DNA of 5,847 bases. Origin: Prevotellaceae bacterium UBA3646. Its GTDB lineage: Bacteria; Bacteroidota; Bacteroidia; Bacteroidales; Bacteroidaceae. The stretch covers positions 1-5,847 of the forward strand of contig DFKL01000175.1 in the NCBI GenBank assembly GCA_002373535.1, written 5' to 3'. The position numbers were made by a program, and so were the translations under genes. The notes under the pieces are model-generated. The model saw only the letters and a list, made by a program, of their open reading frames with translations, did no database searches and was not told the DNA's origin. This document shows, in pieces, positions 1 to 5,847 of the stretch (the stretch's first letter is position 1; each line of letters opens with the position of its first letter).

Positions 1-603
1 TCGGTGCTGGCGCTGGCGCGTACCTGCGCTGAGGGGAGAAGGAGACTGGAGGATTACATGGCCAACCTGGCTGACTTGCGCTACCGTGGGGGGAGCATGG
101 ACGGGTATCTGTCTCGTCTGCATTATTTTGACTGGTGGATTAACGACAACGTGGAACGCGGGAATGTGGAGGTGGTGTGCGACTCGTCGCTGTGTACGGC
201 GACGTTCCGTGTGGACAACCACTATATGTCGCAGCATTCTGATGCTTACAGGCACCTGAGGGGCAGGAAGGAGCGCATAGACAGCATCCGGGCGTTGGAG
301 GTCAGCGGCAACGGCGGCGGGTTTTGCTACTTGCCCAAGGAGAAGACGCGGCTGGGCAGGAAGGTGCTGGGATTCATCCGTGACGGTGACGTGATTGCGA
401 TAGTGACGGGCAAGGACGGCCTGGACTATGCTCACCTGGGGTTTGCGGTCTGGGGCAGGGACGGGCGCCTGCACTTGCTGAATGCGTCGAGTATCCGCAA
501 GAAGGTGGTGGAGGAGCCGAAGTCGTTGTACGGGTATCTGGCGGAGCATCCCTCGTTCCTTGGCATTAGAGTACTGAGGATGTCATCTCTATCTATACCT
601 TAG
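1..603 (+). CDS. DUF1460 family protein (NlpC/P60-like amidase fold), 5' partial
   Basis: The reading frame is open from base 1 to the TAG at 601-603 (200 codons). The gene starts upstream of the window; the GTG at 4 is an internal codon, not a start. Family features are the block RYRGGSMDGYLSRLHYFDWW near residues 27-46, and a C-terminal GDVIAIVTG...DYAHLGFAVW...LHLLNASS block ending in GIRVLR. This matches the DUF1460 family (N-acetylmuramoyl-L-alanine amidase-like), whose members are usually exported and thought to cut peptidoglycan peptides with a Cys-His centre. H145 in AHLGFAV is the likely catalytic histidine. The catalytic Cys motif and any signal peptide would lie in the missing N-terminal part. 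Activity and location are inferred from the family. The last few residues (MSSLSIP) run past the conserved end and are encoded next to a short tandem duplication. No functional link to rsmA downstream is evident. Confidence 0.82.
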   Translation, partial: SVLALARTCAEGRRRLEDYMANLADLRYRGGSMDGYLSRLHYFDWWINDNVERGNVEVVCDSSLCTATFRVDNHYMSQHSDAYRHLRGRKERIDSIRALEVSGNGGGFCYLPKEKTRLGRKVLGFIRDGDVIAIVTGKDGLDYAHLGFAVWGRDGRLHLLNASSIRKKVVEEPKSLYGYLAEHPSFLGIRVLRMSSLSIP

Positions 604-614
604 CTATACCTCAG
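593..614 (+). repeat. 11-nt tandem duplication across the DUF1460 stop codon
   Basis: Unit one, CTATACCTTAG (593-603), and unit two, CTATACCTCAG (604-614), are adjacent and differ at one base. The differing base makes TAG, the stop, in unit one and CAG in unit two. It looks like a slippage or tandem duplication event at the 3' end of the gene. After the stop the same frame stays open for 25 codons, to a TGA at 679-681. Confidence 0.7.
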
Positions 615-629
615 CAGTATCGAGGATGC

Positions 630-646
630 TGGGGCCTTTGACCCCA
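630..646 (+). terminator. Short GC hairpin after the DUF1460 gene, possible terminator
   Basis: TGGGG (630-634) pairs with CCCCA (642-646) around a 7-nt loop. It lies 27 bp past the DUF1460 stop, where a transcript end is expected. There is no T-run directly after the stem; the nearest, T690-695, is more than 40 nt away. It is therefore not a classic intrinsic terminator, and the call is weak. Confidence 0.25.
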
Positions 647-660
647 CTGAAGCTTTTGCC

Positions 661-674
661 ATGTTTGGAAACAT
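661..674. repeat. Perfect inverted repeat ATGTTT-GG-AAACAT
   Basis: ATGTTT (661-666) and AAACAT (669-674) are exact reverse complements with a 2-bp centre. As RNA this could form a 5-bp stem with a TGGA loop; as DNA it is a small dyad of the kind bound by dimeric regulators. It lies between the DUF1460 gene and the rsmA promoter. The arms are short, so chance is possible. Confidence 0.35.
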
Positions 675-706
675 AGACTGAACGGGATGTTTTTTGCTCC
701 ATCTTA

Positions 707-719
707 CCGATAGAATCGG
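707..719. repeat. Perfect inverted repeat CCGAT-AGA-ATCGG upstream of the rsmA -7 box
   Basis: CCGAT (707-711) and ATCGG (715-719) are perfect complements around AGA. The dyad ends 10 bp before the TATCTTTG element at 730-737, so it fills the place where a Bacteroidetes -33 box would sit, and no TTTG is seen there at the usual spacing. It could be an operator, an activator site replacing the -33 contact, or a small hairpin. No function is proven. Confidence 0.4.
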
Positions 720-729
720 CAAAAATGAT

Positions 730-737
730 TATCTTTG
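730..737 (+). promoter_or_regulatory. Bacteroidetes-type -7 box for rsmA
   Basis: TATCTTTG matches the Bacteroidetes sigma-ABfr -7 consensus TAnnTTTG exactly. It lies 30 bp before the rsmA ATG, giving an expected transcript start around 744 and a leader of about 25 nt. That leader holds a run of seven A at 752-758, fitting the A-rich, Shine-Dalgarno-free starts common in this phylum. No good -33 TTTG lies at the usual spacing; the nearest TTTG (693-696) is too far upstream. Confidence 0.6.
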
Positions 738-767
738 TGCCGGAAACAACTAAAAAAAGTGCCATAG

Positions 768-1568
768 ATGCGACAGGTAAAGGCGAAGAAGTTTCTGGGA
801 CAGCATTTCCTGAAGGACTTGGATATTGCGAGGCGTATCGCGGATACGGTGGATGTATGTCCTGACCTGCCTGTACTGGAGGTGGGGCCTGGCATGGGTG
901 TGATGACGCAGTTCCTGATGCGGAAGCCCAGGGGACTGAAGGTGGTGGAACTGGACTATGAGAGTGTGGAATATCTGCGCAGGGTGTATCCGGACTTTGA
1001 GGACAACATCATAGAGGATGACTTCCTGAAGATGCATCTGGAGAATGTCTTCGGGGGACCGTTTGTGCTGACGGGCAACTACCCGTATAACATTTCGAGC
1101 CAGATTTTCTTCAAGATGCTGGACTACAAGGACTTGATTCCGTGCTGCACGGGCATGATACAGAGGGAGATGGCGGAGCGTCTGGCAGCGAGGCCGGGTA
1201 CGAAGGCTATGGGTATCATATCGGTTCTGGTGCAGCTGTGGTATGACGTAGAGTATTGTTTCACGGTGCCTCCGACTGTATTCAATCCGCCGCCCAAGGT
1301 GCAGAGTGCGGTGATCATAATGCGCCGCAACAGCCGCGTGGATGCGGGGTGTGACGTGGGATTGCTGACGCGCATAGTGAAGCAGGCTTTCCAGCAGCGA
1401 CGCAAGATGCTGCGCGGCTCGCTGAGGGGGCTGATGCCTGCGGGGCATGAGTTTGGCTCGCTGAGGCCGGAACAGTTAGGCGTGGAGGACTTCATACGCC
1501 TTGCGAACGACATAGGCGGGGCTGTGCGTGCTGAAAAAAACAGGTCTGATGCCCTTAAAAATTGCTAA
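768..1568 (+). CDS. rsmA: 16S rRNA (adenine1518/1519-N6)-dimethyltransferase RsmA/KsgA
   Basis: 266 aa, a normal length for this family. It dimethylates two adjacent adenines in the 3'-terminal helix 45 loop of 16S rRNA using S-adenosylmethionine, late in cytoplasmic small-subunit assembly. Visible motifs are KKFLGQHFL at 7-15, the SAM-binding VLEVGPGMG at 36-44, the acidic ELD at 61-63, and the catalytic motif IV as NYPY at 104-107. VFNPPPKVQSAV at 171-182 and QQRRKMLRGSL at 209-219 follow. Motif IV has Tyr at the second place where E. coli has Leu (NLPY); an aromatic there is, as I recall, usual in Bacteroidetes. The ATG at 768 puts KKFLGQHFL close to the N-terminus as expected. The last 16 or so residues (GAVRAEKNRSDALKNC) extend beyond the conserved helical domain and include a run of seven A at 1534-1540. 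Loss of this enzyme gives kasugamycin resistance in other bacteria. Confidence 0.97.
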   Translation: MRQVKAKKFLGQHFLKDLDIARRIADTVDVCPDLPVLEVGPGMGVMTQFLMRKPRGLKVVELDYESVEYLRRVYPDFEDNIIEDDFLKMHLENVFGGPFVLTGNYPYNISSQIFFKMLDYKDLIPCCTGMIQREMAERLAARPGTKAMGIISVLVQLWYDVEYCFTVPPTVFNPPPKVQSAVIIMRRNSRVDAGCDVGLLTRIVKQAFQQRRKMLRGSLRGLMPAGHEFGSLRPEQLGVEDFIRLANDIGGAVRAEKNRSDALKNC

Positions 1569-1597
1569 GTTTGATGTGCTTATATGTTAATTTTTAA
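1555..1597. repeat. A/T-only inverted repeat spanning the rsmA 3' end
   Basis: TTAAAAATT (1555-1563) and AATTTTTAA (1589-1597) are exact reverse complements, 9 bp each with a 25-nt loop. The left arm lies in the last rsmA codons. The right arm ends at the base before the TATATTTG box. It could form a weak stem or bend the DNA at the promoter. Because it is pure A/T in an A/T-rich gap, chance is a real alternative. Confidence 0.35.
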
Positions 1598-1605
1598 TAT
1601 ATTTG
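1598..1605 (+). promoter_or_regulatory. Bacteroidetes-type -7 box for the Na/Pi-corA-DUF349 operon
   Basis: TATATTTG matches TAnnTTTG. It lies 35 bp before the ATG at 1641, giving a leader of about 30 nt. A TTTG at 1570-1573, just past the rsmA stop, is a candidate -33 box, but the 24-bp spacing is a few bases longer than the roughly 19-21 described for Bacteroides. It is the only good promoter candidate for the three downstream genes, which have no gaps large enough for another obvious one. Confidence 0.55.
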
Positions 1606-1638
1606 TACGCAAAATTTGTAATTTGTAATAAGATTTGT
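1601..1638 (+). repeat. Four ATTTGT copies in the leader of the Na/Pi transporter gene
   Basis: ATTTGTA occurs at 1601-1607, 1614-1620 and 1621-1627, the last two directly adjacent, and ATTTGT at 1633-1638. Only the first is part of a full TAnnTTTG box; the others have one or three bases, or no TA, before TTTG. They lie in the predicted 5' leader right up to the start codon. They may be slippage products, weak extra -7 boxes, or nothing functional. Confidence 0.5.
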
Positions 1639-1640
1639 CT

Positions 1641-3344
1641 ATGGTTCTTGGATTCATGATCCTGATTGGCTCTGTCGCCTTGCTGATGTATGGCATGAAG
1701 GTGATGAGTGAGGGCTTGCAGAAGATGGCTGGAAGCAAACTGCGTAATGTGCTGGCTACGGCTACGACGAACCGGTTCACGGGGTTGCTGACGGGTGCCT
1801 TTATCACGACGAGTATTCAGTCTTCGACGGCAACGACGGTGATGACGGTAAGTTTCGTGAGTGCAGGACTGCTGACCTTGGGTCAGGCTATATCGGTAAT
1901 CATGGGTGCCAACATCGGTACTACGGTGACGGCGTGGATAATGGTGCTGGGCGGCAGCCTGGACATGCGCATGATGGTGTATGGGGCCATCGTGGTGTCG
2001 GTGGGGCTGATATATTCGAGAAAGAACATTAACCTGGGCGAGTTCATAATGGGTCTGGCCCTGATGTTGCTGGGCCTGACGACGCTGAAGACCAATGCCA
2101 CGGACATGCACCTGGACCAGATTCCGGCGGTAAGGGAGATATTTGACAGCACGAGCCACCTGGGACCGGGTGACTATGGTACGTATTTCCTGTACCTGCT
2201 GATTGGCGGGCTGCTGACTTGTGCGGTGCAGAGCTCGGCTGCAATCATGGCTATCACGATGACATTGTGCTCGACGGGGGTGCTGGACATATATGCAGGA
2301 TTTGCGCTGGTGATGGGTGAGAACATTGGTACGACGATCACGTCGAACGTGGTGGCCATGAGTGCCTCGACACAGGCTCAGCGTGCTGCACGTGCTCACT
2401 TGATTTTCAACTTGTTCGGCGTCGTGTGGGTGTTGCTGGTGTACAAGTGGTTCGTGGATTTTGTCTGCTGGATGGTGGGGTGTGACCCTAATAACGTGGA
2501 GAATCCCGTAATCTTCAACGTGGTGCTGGCTGCGTTCCATACTTCGTTCAACGTATGCAACGTGATGATACTGATATGGTTTATAAAGCCTATGGAGAGG
2601 GTCGTATGCTGGCTGGTGCCTCAGCGCGACGGTCAGGGCGAGGAGGAGGAGAGCAGGCTGCGCTATATATCCGGCGGCCTGATGAGTACCGCGGAGTTGT
2701 CTATATTTGAGGCAAAGAAGGAGATAAACGTGTTCGTGGAGCGTTGTGCGCGTATGTTCGGCATGGTGCAGGAACTGCTGGGTACGGAGAAGGGTGAGGA
2801 CTTTAACAAGCTGTTCTCGCGTATCGAGAAGTACGAGAGCATCACTGACAACATGGAGGTGGAGATATGTGACTACCTGACGAAGGTGAGCGAGGGACGA
2901 CTGTCTGCGGAGTCGAAGGTGGAGATACAGCACATGATGCGTGTATGCTCGGAACTGGAGAGCATAGGTGATGCCAACTATAACCTGGCTCGCTCCATAT
3001 CGCGCAAGCGCCTGTATGGCACGGAGCCGTTCACTGAGATGCAGTTGCAGCATATCCATAGCATGATGCAGCTGACGGCCGATGCAATAAGCCAGATGGC
3101 GGAGGTAATAGAGCAGGGGGATAACAGGTATGTGGACCTGAACAGGAGCTTCAACACGGAACATGAGATAAACAACTACCGCAACCAGCTGAAGAACCAG
3201 AACGTGGTGGATATCAACAACAAGCTGTATGACTACCAGACTGGTGTGTTCTACATGGATATCATCAGTGAATGTGAAAAGCTGGGTGACTATGTAATAA
3301 ACGTTATCGAGGCTTCAGGCCTGAAGGAAAAGCGCAAGGCATGA
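1641..3344 (+). CDS. Na/Pi cotransporter family protein with C-terminal PhoU-like domain
   Basis: 567 aa from the ATG at 1641. A TTG at 1635 would add two residues but is a poorer start. This is an inner-membrane phosphate carrier of the Na/Pi cotransporter family (PF02690, NptA/YjbB type). The membrane part (about 1-325) has the family's two inverted repeats. The first has QSSTATT at 60-66 and GANIGTT at 89-95; the second has QSSAAIM at 197-203 and GENIGTT at 226-232. An acidic linker (EEEE near 334-337) leads to a helical cytoplasmic PhoU-like domain (about 350-560) with ExxxD motifs at 399-403, 440-444 and 546-550, the type that binds metal clusters in PhoU. Family members have been shown to export (E. 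coli YjbB) or import (V. cholerae NptA) phosphate, so direction is undecided here. Its last 4 bases overlap the corA start, suggesting translational coupling. Confidence 0.93.
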   Translation: MVLGFMILIGSVALLMYGMKVMSEGLQKMAGSKLRNVLATATTNRFTGLLTGAFITTSIQSSTATTVMTVSFVSAGLLTLGQAISVIMGANIGTTVTAWIMVLGGSLDMRMMVYGAIVVSVGLIYSRKNINLGEFIMGLALMLLGLTTLKTNATDMHLDQIPAVREIFDSTSHLGPGDYGTYFLYLLIGGLLTCAVQSSAAIMAITMTLCSTGVLDIYAGFALVMGENIGTTITSNVVAMSASTQAQRAARAHLIFNLFGVVWVLLVYKWFVDFVCWMVGCDPNNVENPVIFNVVLAAFHTSFNVCNVMILIWFIKPMERVVCWLVPQRDGQGEEEESRLRYISGGLMSTAELSIFEAKKEINVFVERCARMFGMVQELLGTEKGEDFNKLFSRIEKYESITDNMEVEICDYLTKVSEGRLSAESKVEIQHMMRVCSELESIGDANYNLARSISRKRLYGTEPFTEMQLQHIHSMMQLTADAISQMAEVIEQGDNRYVDLNRSFNTEHEINNYRNQLKNQNVVDINNKLYDYQTGVFYMDIISECEKLGDYVINVIEASGLKEKRKA

Positions 3345-4267
3345 GAACATATTGGAATACTCAAAACGGTCTGTCTACCATCCCTGAATGGACGCCGAAC
3401 TGCTGGGTGCAGGTGACGTGTCCTACGGAGGAGGACACGGAATTCCTGGAGAAGACGCTGGGAATACCGGACTATTTCCTGGACGACATCGCGGATACGG
3501 ACGAGAGGCCGCGATATGACCGTGACGAGGGGTGGGCCTTGATTATCCTGCGCATACCGTATGTGAAGGAGGTGCGTTCGCGTACACCGTATACGACTAT
3601 TCCGCTGGGTATCATCATGAAGGGTGAGGTGTGCATCACCGTGTGCAACTTCGAGACGAACATGATGATTGACTTCGTCACGTACCAGCAGAGGCGCGGA
3701 CTGGGATTCACGGACTCGGTGGACATGGTGTTCAGGCTGTTCCTGAGCAGTGCCGTATGGTACCTGAAACGGCTGAAGCAGATTTCGGCGCTGATAGACC
3801 AGAGCAAGCGTAACCTGGATGCCAAGGTGGACAACGCGGACTTGATTTCGCTGTCGAGGCTGCAGGACTCGCTGACCTACTTCGTCACGAGTATACGTGG
3901 CAACGAGACTTTGCTGTCGAAGCTGAAGTTCAAGCTGAAGGTGGACGAACTGGATGCGGACCTGATAGAGGATGTCAACATCGAGCTGAGCCAGGCCAGG
4001 GAGACGGCCGGCATATATACGAACATCCTGGACTCGACGATGGACACGTATGCCAACCTTATTAATAATAACATGTCGCAGGTGATGAAGATGCTGACTT
4101 CGGTGTCGCTGATCCTGATGTTCCCGACGCTGATTGCAAGCCTGTTCGGCATGAACCTGATTAACGGCATGGAGCATGCCTGGTGGGGATTCCCTCTGGC
4201 AATGGTGCTGTGCGTGGTGACGACATTCAGCTTCTGGTGGTACTTCAGGCATAAGAATTGGATTTGA
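3341..4267 (+). CDS. corA: CorA-family magnesium/divalent cation channel
   Basis: 308 aa, near the usual CorA size. CorA proteins are homopentameric inner-membrane channels that let Mg2+ (also Co2+, Ni2+) in, gated by Mg2+ bound to the cytoplasmic domain. The N-terminal 240 or so residues form the alpha/beta domain and long stalk helix, rich in acidic residues such as DDIADTDE near 48-55. Two C-terminal membrane helices follow (about 252-270 and 283-301). The hallmark GMN is at 270-272 at the end of the first. The loop after it reads LINGMEHAWWGFP rather than the common MPEL form. The C-terminus RHKNWI gives the basic ring seen at the cytoplasmic mouth. The ATG lies in the ATGA overlap with the phosphate transporter gene, with a GA-rich stretch (AAGGAAAAG, 3324-3332) upstream. 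Ion preference cannot be read from sequence. Confidence 0.95.
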   Translation: MRTYWNTQNGLSTIPEWTPNCWVQVTCPTEEDTEFLEKTLGIPDYFLDDIADTDERPRYDRDEGWALIILRIPYVKEVRSRTPYTTIPLGIIMKGEVCITVCNFETNMMIDFVTYQQRRGLGFTDSVDMVFRLFLSSAVWYLKRLKQISALIDQSKRNLDAKVDNADLISLSRLQDSLTYFVTSIRGNETLLSKLKFKLKVDELDADLIEDVNIELSQARETAGIYTNILDSTMDTYANLINNNMSQVMKMLTSVSLILMFPTLIASLFGMNLINGMEHAWWGFPLAMVLCVVTTFSFWWYFRHKNWI

Positions 4268-4289
4268 CTGACTATAAGATTAGGATACA

Positions 4290-5847
4290 ATGGAAGAGAA
4301 TACAATCTTCGAAAGTAAGGAGCAGGTGGTGGCCAGGGCCACGGAACTGGCTCAGGGGGAGACTATCCCGGCTAAGGGTGATATGGATCAGCTGAAACAG
4401 CTGTTCTACCGCTTTCACAATCAGGCTATGCAGGATGCACGCAAACAGTATATAGAGGCTGGCGGCGATCCTGAGACGTATGTTCCTGAGATGGATCCTG
4501 ACGAGGAGGTTTTCCGGCAGGCCATGCATGTCTTGCGAGAGCGCCGCTCGGCAGAGCAGCTGCGTATAGAGCAGGAGCGTATGGACAACCTGGAGAAGAA
4601 ACTGCAGATACTGGACAGGATACAGCAGCTGACGACAAGTCCAGAGGAGGCTGGGCAGCATTTTGACGAGTACAAGGCGCTGCAGCAGAAGTGGAAGGAG
4701 ACGGGTGCCGTGCCGGCGGAGAGAAGTACCGAGTTGTGGAAGAACTACCAGTTGTACAGCGAGCAGTACTATGACTTGCTGAAGATGGGGCATGAGCTGC
4801 GCGACTATGACTTCAAGAAGAACCTGGAGCTGAAGACTGCGTTGTGTGAGAAGGCCGAGGCTCTGAAGGACGTCGAGGATGTGGTAAGTGCCTTCAACCT
4901 GCTGCAGGGGTATCATCAGGAATGGAAGGAAACGGGGCCTGTGAGCCGTGAGTTGCGCGAGGCTCTGTGGCAGAGGTTCAAGGATGCGTCGACCGAGGTG
5001 AACAAGAGGCATCAGGCTCATTTTGAGGCTTTGAAGGCCAAGGAGGAGGAGAACATGCAGCTGAAGACGGCCTTGTGTGAAAAGGTAGAGGCTGTGGTGG
5101 CCGACTTGGGTGAGAAGCCGAAATGGGAGGAACTGACCAAGACGGTTCTGGACCTGCAGGCGGAGTGGCGTAAGATAGGCTTTGCTCCACAGAAGCACAA
5201 TACGGCTGTCTTCGAGCGGTTCCGTGAGGCTTGCAACAGGTTCTTCAATGCGAAGAGCGAGTATTTCAAGAACCTGCGCGAGACCATGGAATCTAACCTG
5301 GAGAAGAAGAAGGCCCTACTGGAGCGTGCGGTTGCCCTGAAGGACAGTACGGAATGGAGCAAGACGGCTGACGAACTGACCGAGATACAGAGGCAATGGA
5401 AGCTGATTGGTGCCGTGCCCAAGAAATACAGCCAACAGATATGGGAGGAGTTCACACAGGCTTGTGATGCTTTCTTCCAGGCCAGGAAGAGTGCCGGTGC
5501 GGACACTCGCAGCGAACAGTTGCAGAACCTGCAGGCCAAGAGGGATATCATAGCCCGGCTACAGGCTCTGGCCGAGGATGGCAAGGAGGTTGTCCTGGAT
5601 ACGGTGAAGGAGCTGCAGCAAAAGTGGAACGAGACAGGCCATGTCCCATTCAAGGAGAAGGACAAGCTATATGATGCCTACCGTGAGATATGCGACAGAT
5701 TGTATGAGCGTGCACGCTCGAGTCGCATGGCTGCGCATGCTGCCGACCGTATACAGCGTATACAGAATGCTGCCGGCGGAGACATCCAGCGCCTGCAGCG
5801 TGCGTACGAACAGCTGAAGGCGGAAATCAAGACTTACGAGAACAACC
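4290..5847 (+). CDS. DUF349 repeat protein, 3' partial
   Basis: Open from the ATG at 4290 to the window end (519 codons plus one base). It starts 22 bp after corA and is likely in the same transcript. It begins with a charged region (about 1-95), followed by five DUF349 repeats of roughly 77 residues. Each carries a W-x-x-x-G core: W135 (WKETGAVP), W212 (WKETGPVS), W293 (WRKIGFAP), W370 (WKLIGAVP) and W446 (WNETGHVP). The core is commonly followed within about ten residues by an aromatic-containing helix such as ELWKNYQ or VFERFRE. The protein is strongly helical, rich in Glu, Lys and Gln, with no signal peptide or membrane segment, so probably cytoplasmic and coiled-coil-like. Related Bacteroidetes proteins are, from memory, about 600 aa and continue past the TYENN seen at the edge, so perhaps 50-90 residues are missing. 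Function is unknown; no catalytic motif is visible. Confidence 0.88.
   Translation, partial: MEENTIFESKEQVVARATELAQGETIPAKGDMDQLKQLFYRFHNQAMQDARKQYIEAGGDPETYVPEMDPDEEVFRQAMHVLRERRSAEQLRIEQERMDNLEKKLQILDRIQQLTTSPEEAGQHFDEYKALQQKWKETGAVPAERSTELWKNYQLYSEQYYDLLKMGHELRDYDFKKNLELKTALCEKAEALKDVEDVVSAFNLLQGYHQEWKETGPVSRELREALWQRFKDASTEVNKRHQAHFEALKAKEEENMQLKTALCEKVEAVVADLGEKPKWEELTKTVLDLQAEWRKIGFAPQKHNTAVFERFREACNRFFNAKSEYFKNLRETMESNLEKKKALLERAVALKDSTEWSKTADELTEIQRQWKLIGAVPKKYSQQIWEEFTQACDAFFQARKSAGADTRSEQLQNLQAKRDIIARLQALAEDGKEVVLDTVKELQQKWNETGHVPFKEKDKLYDAYREICDRLYERARSSRMAAHAADRIQRIQNAAGGDIQRLQRAYEQLKAEIKTYENN
4830..5093 (+). repeat. Near-identical segment opening DUF349 repeats 2 and 3
   Basis: Bases 4830-4862 and 5061-5093 align without gaps over 33 nt with 28 identities. 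They encode LKTALCEKAEA (residues 181-191) and LKTALCEKVEA (258-268), 77 residues apart, which is one repeat period. The differences are mostly at third positions, apart from the GCC/GTA pair giving Ala versus Val. The likeness is greater than between other repeats, suggesting recent copying, gene conversion or strong constraint on this helix. Confidence 0.7.

Noticed and set aside
604..767. Riboswitch or structured RNA gene upstream of rsmA
   Set aside because: The hairpins are short and isolated and match no riboswitch family I can recognise; the predicted leader after the -7 box is only about 25 nt.
750..1513. Antisense open frames opposite rsmA
   Set aside because: rsmA motifs are complete on the + strand; the antisense products are His/Arg-rich and resemble nothing known.
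1635..1640. TTG at 1635 as start of the Na/Pi transporter
   Set aside because: It adds only two residues and lies inside an ATTTGT repeat copy; the ATG at 1641 is in frame and more usual.
1587..3164. Long antisense open frame of 525 codons opposite the Na/Pi transporter gene
   Set aside because: It mirrors the real gene. The product is His, Gln and Arg rich with no domain, and the forward frame has clear family motifs. Codon bias in this genome leaves few stops on the opposite strand.
3290..4252. Antisense open frame of 320 codons opposite corA
   Set aside because: Same reason: low-complexity His/Gln/Arg composition, opposite an unambiguous CorA with GMN.
4272..5665. Overlapping antisense open frames opposite the DUF349 gene
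   Set aside because: Leu- or Ser/Cys/Phe-rich translations are the expected complement of Glu/Lys/Gln-rich coiled-coil codons; no recognisable domain and no promoter.
1..5847. Defence system, mobile element, CRISPR array or phage genes
   Set aside because: All coding space is taken by housekeeping or transport families with uniform codon use and one orientation; no transposase, integrase, terminal repeats or array of spaced repeats is present.

Overview
The window looks like a housekeeping stretch of a Bacteroidales chromosome, probably Prevotellaceae-like with moderate GC; the genus cannot be fixed from sequence alone. Three things point there. The RsmA, DUF1460 and multi-repeat DUF349 proteins are of the Bacteroidetes type. 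Two intergenic elements match the Bacteroidetes -7 box TAnnTTTG. Most starts lack a clear Shine-Dalgarno and are preceded by A-rich or A/T-rich leaders. All real genes lie on the + strand.

Layout: (1) 1-603 is the 3' part of a DUF1460 (NlpC/P60-like) cell-wall amidase family gene, cut by the left edge. (2) 604-767 is a 164-bp intergenic region with an 11-nt tandem duplication across the DUF1460 stop, three short perfect inverted repeats and a -7 box. (3) 768-1568 is rsmA/ksgA, the 16S rRNA dimethyladenosine methyltransferase. (4) 1569-1640 is an A/T-rich gap with a second TAnnTTTG box, an A/T-only inverted repeat reaching into the end of rsmA, and four ATTTGT copies. (5) 1641-3344 encodes a Na/Pi cotransporter with a C-terminal PhoU-like domain. 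It overlaps by 4 bp (ATGA) with (6) a CorA-type divalent cation channel at 3341-4267. (7) After 22 bp comes a DUF349 protein with five repeats, starting at 4290 and cut by the right edge.

Genes 5-7 are packed like one operon, read from the promoter near 1598-1605. Two of them handle phosphate and Mg2+ (or a similar divalent cation), ions that are linked through nucleotide and ribosome chemistry; the DUF349 protein has no known function. rsmA probably has its own promoter at 730-737.

I found no mobile element, CRISPR array, tRNA or rRNA, toxin-antitoxin pair or defence system. The more curious points are the Na/Pi-PhoU plus CorA coupling, the operator-like inverted repeats just upstream of both -7 boxes, the duplicated stop-codon segment of the DUF1460 gene, and the near-duplicate segment inside the DUF349 gene. 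No strong candidate for a new system is visible.
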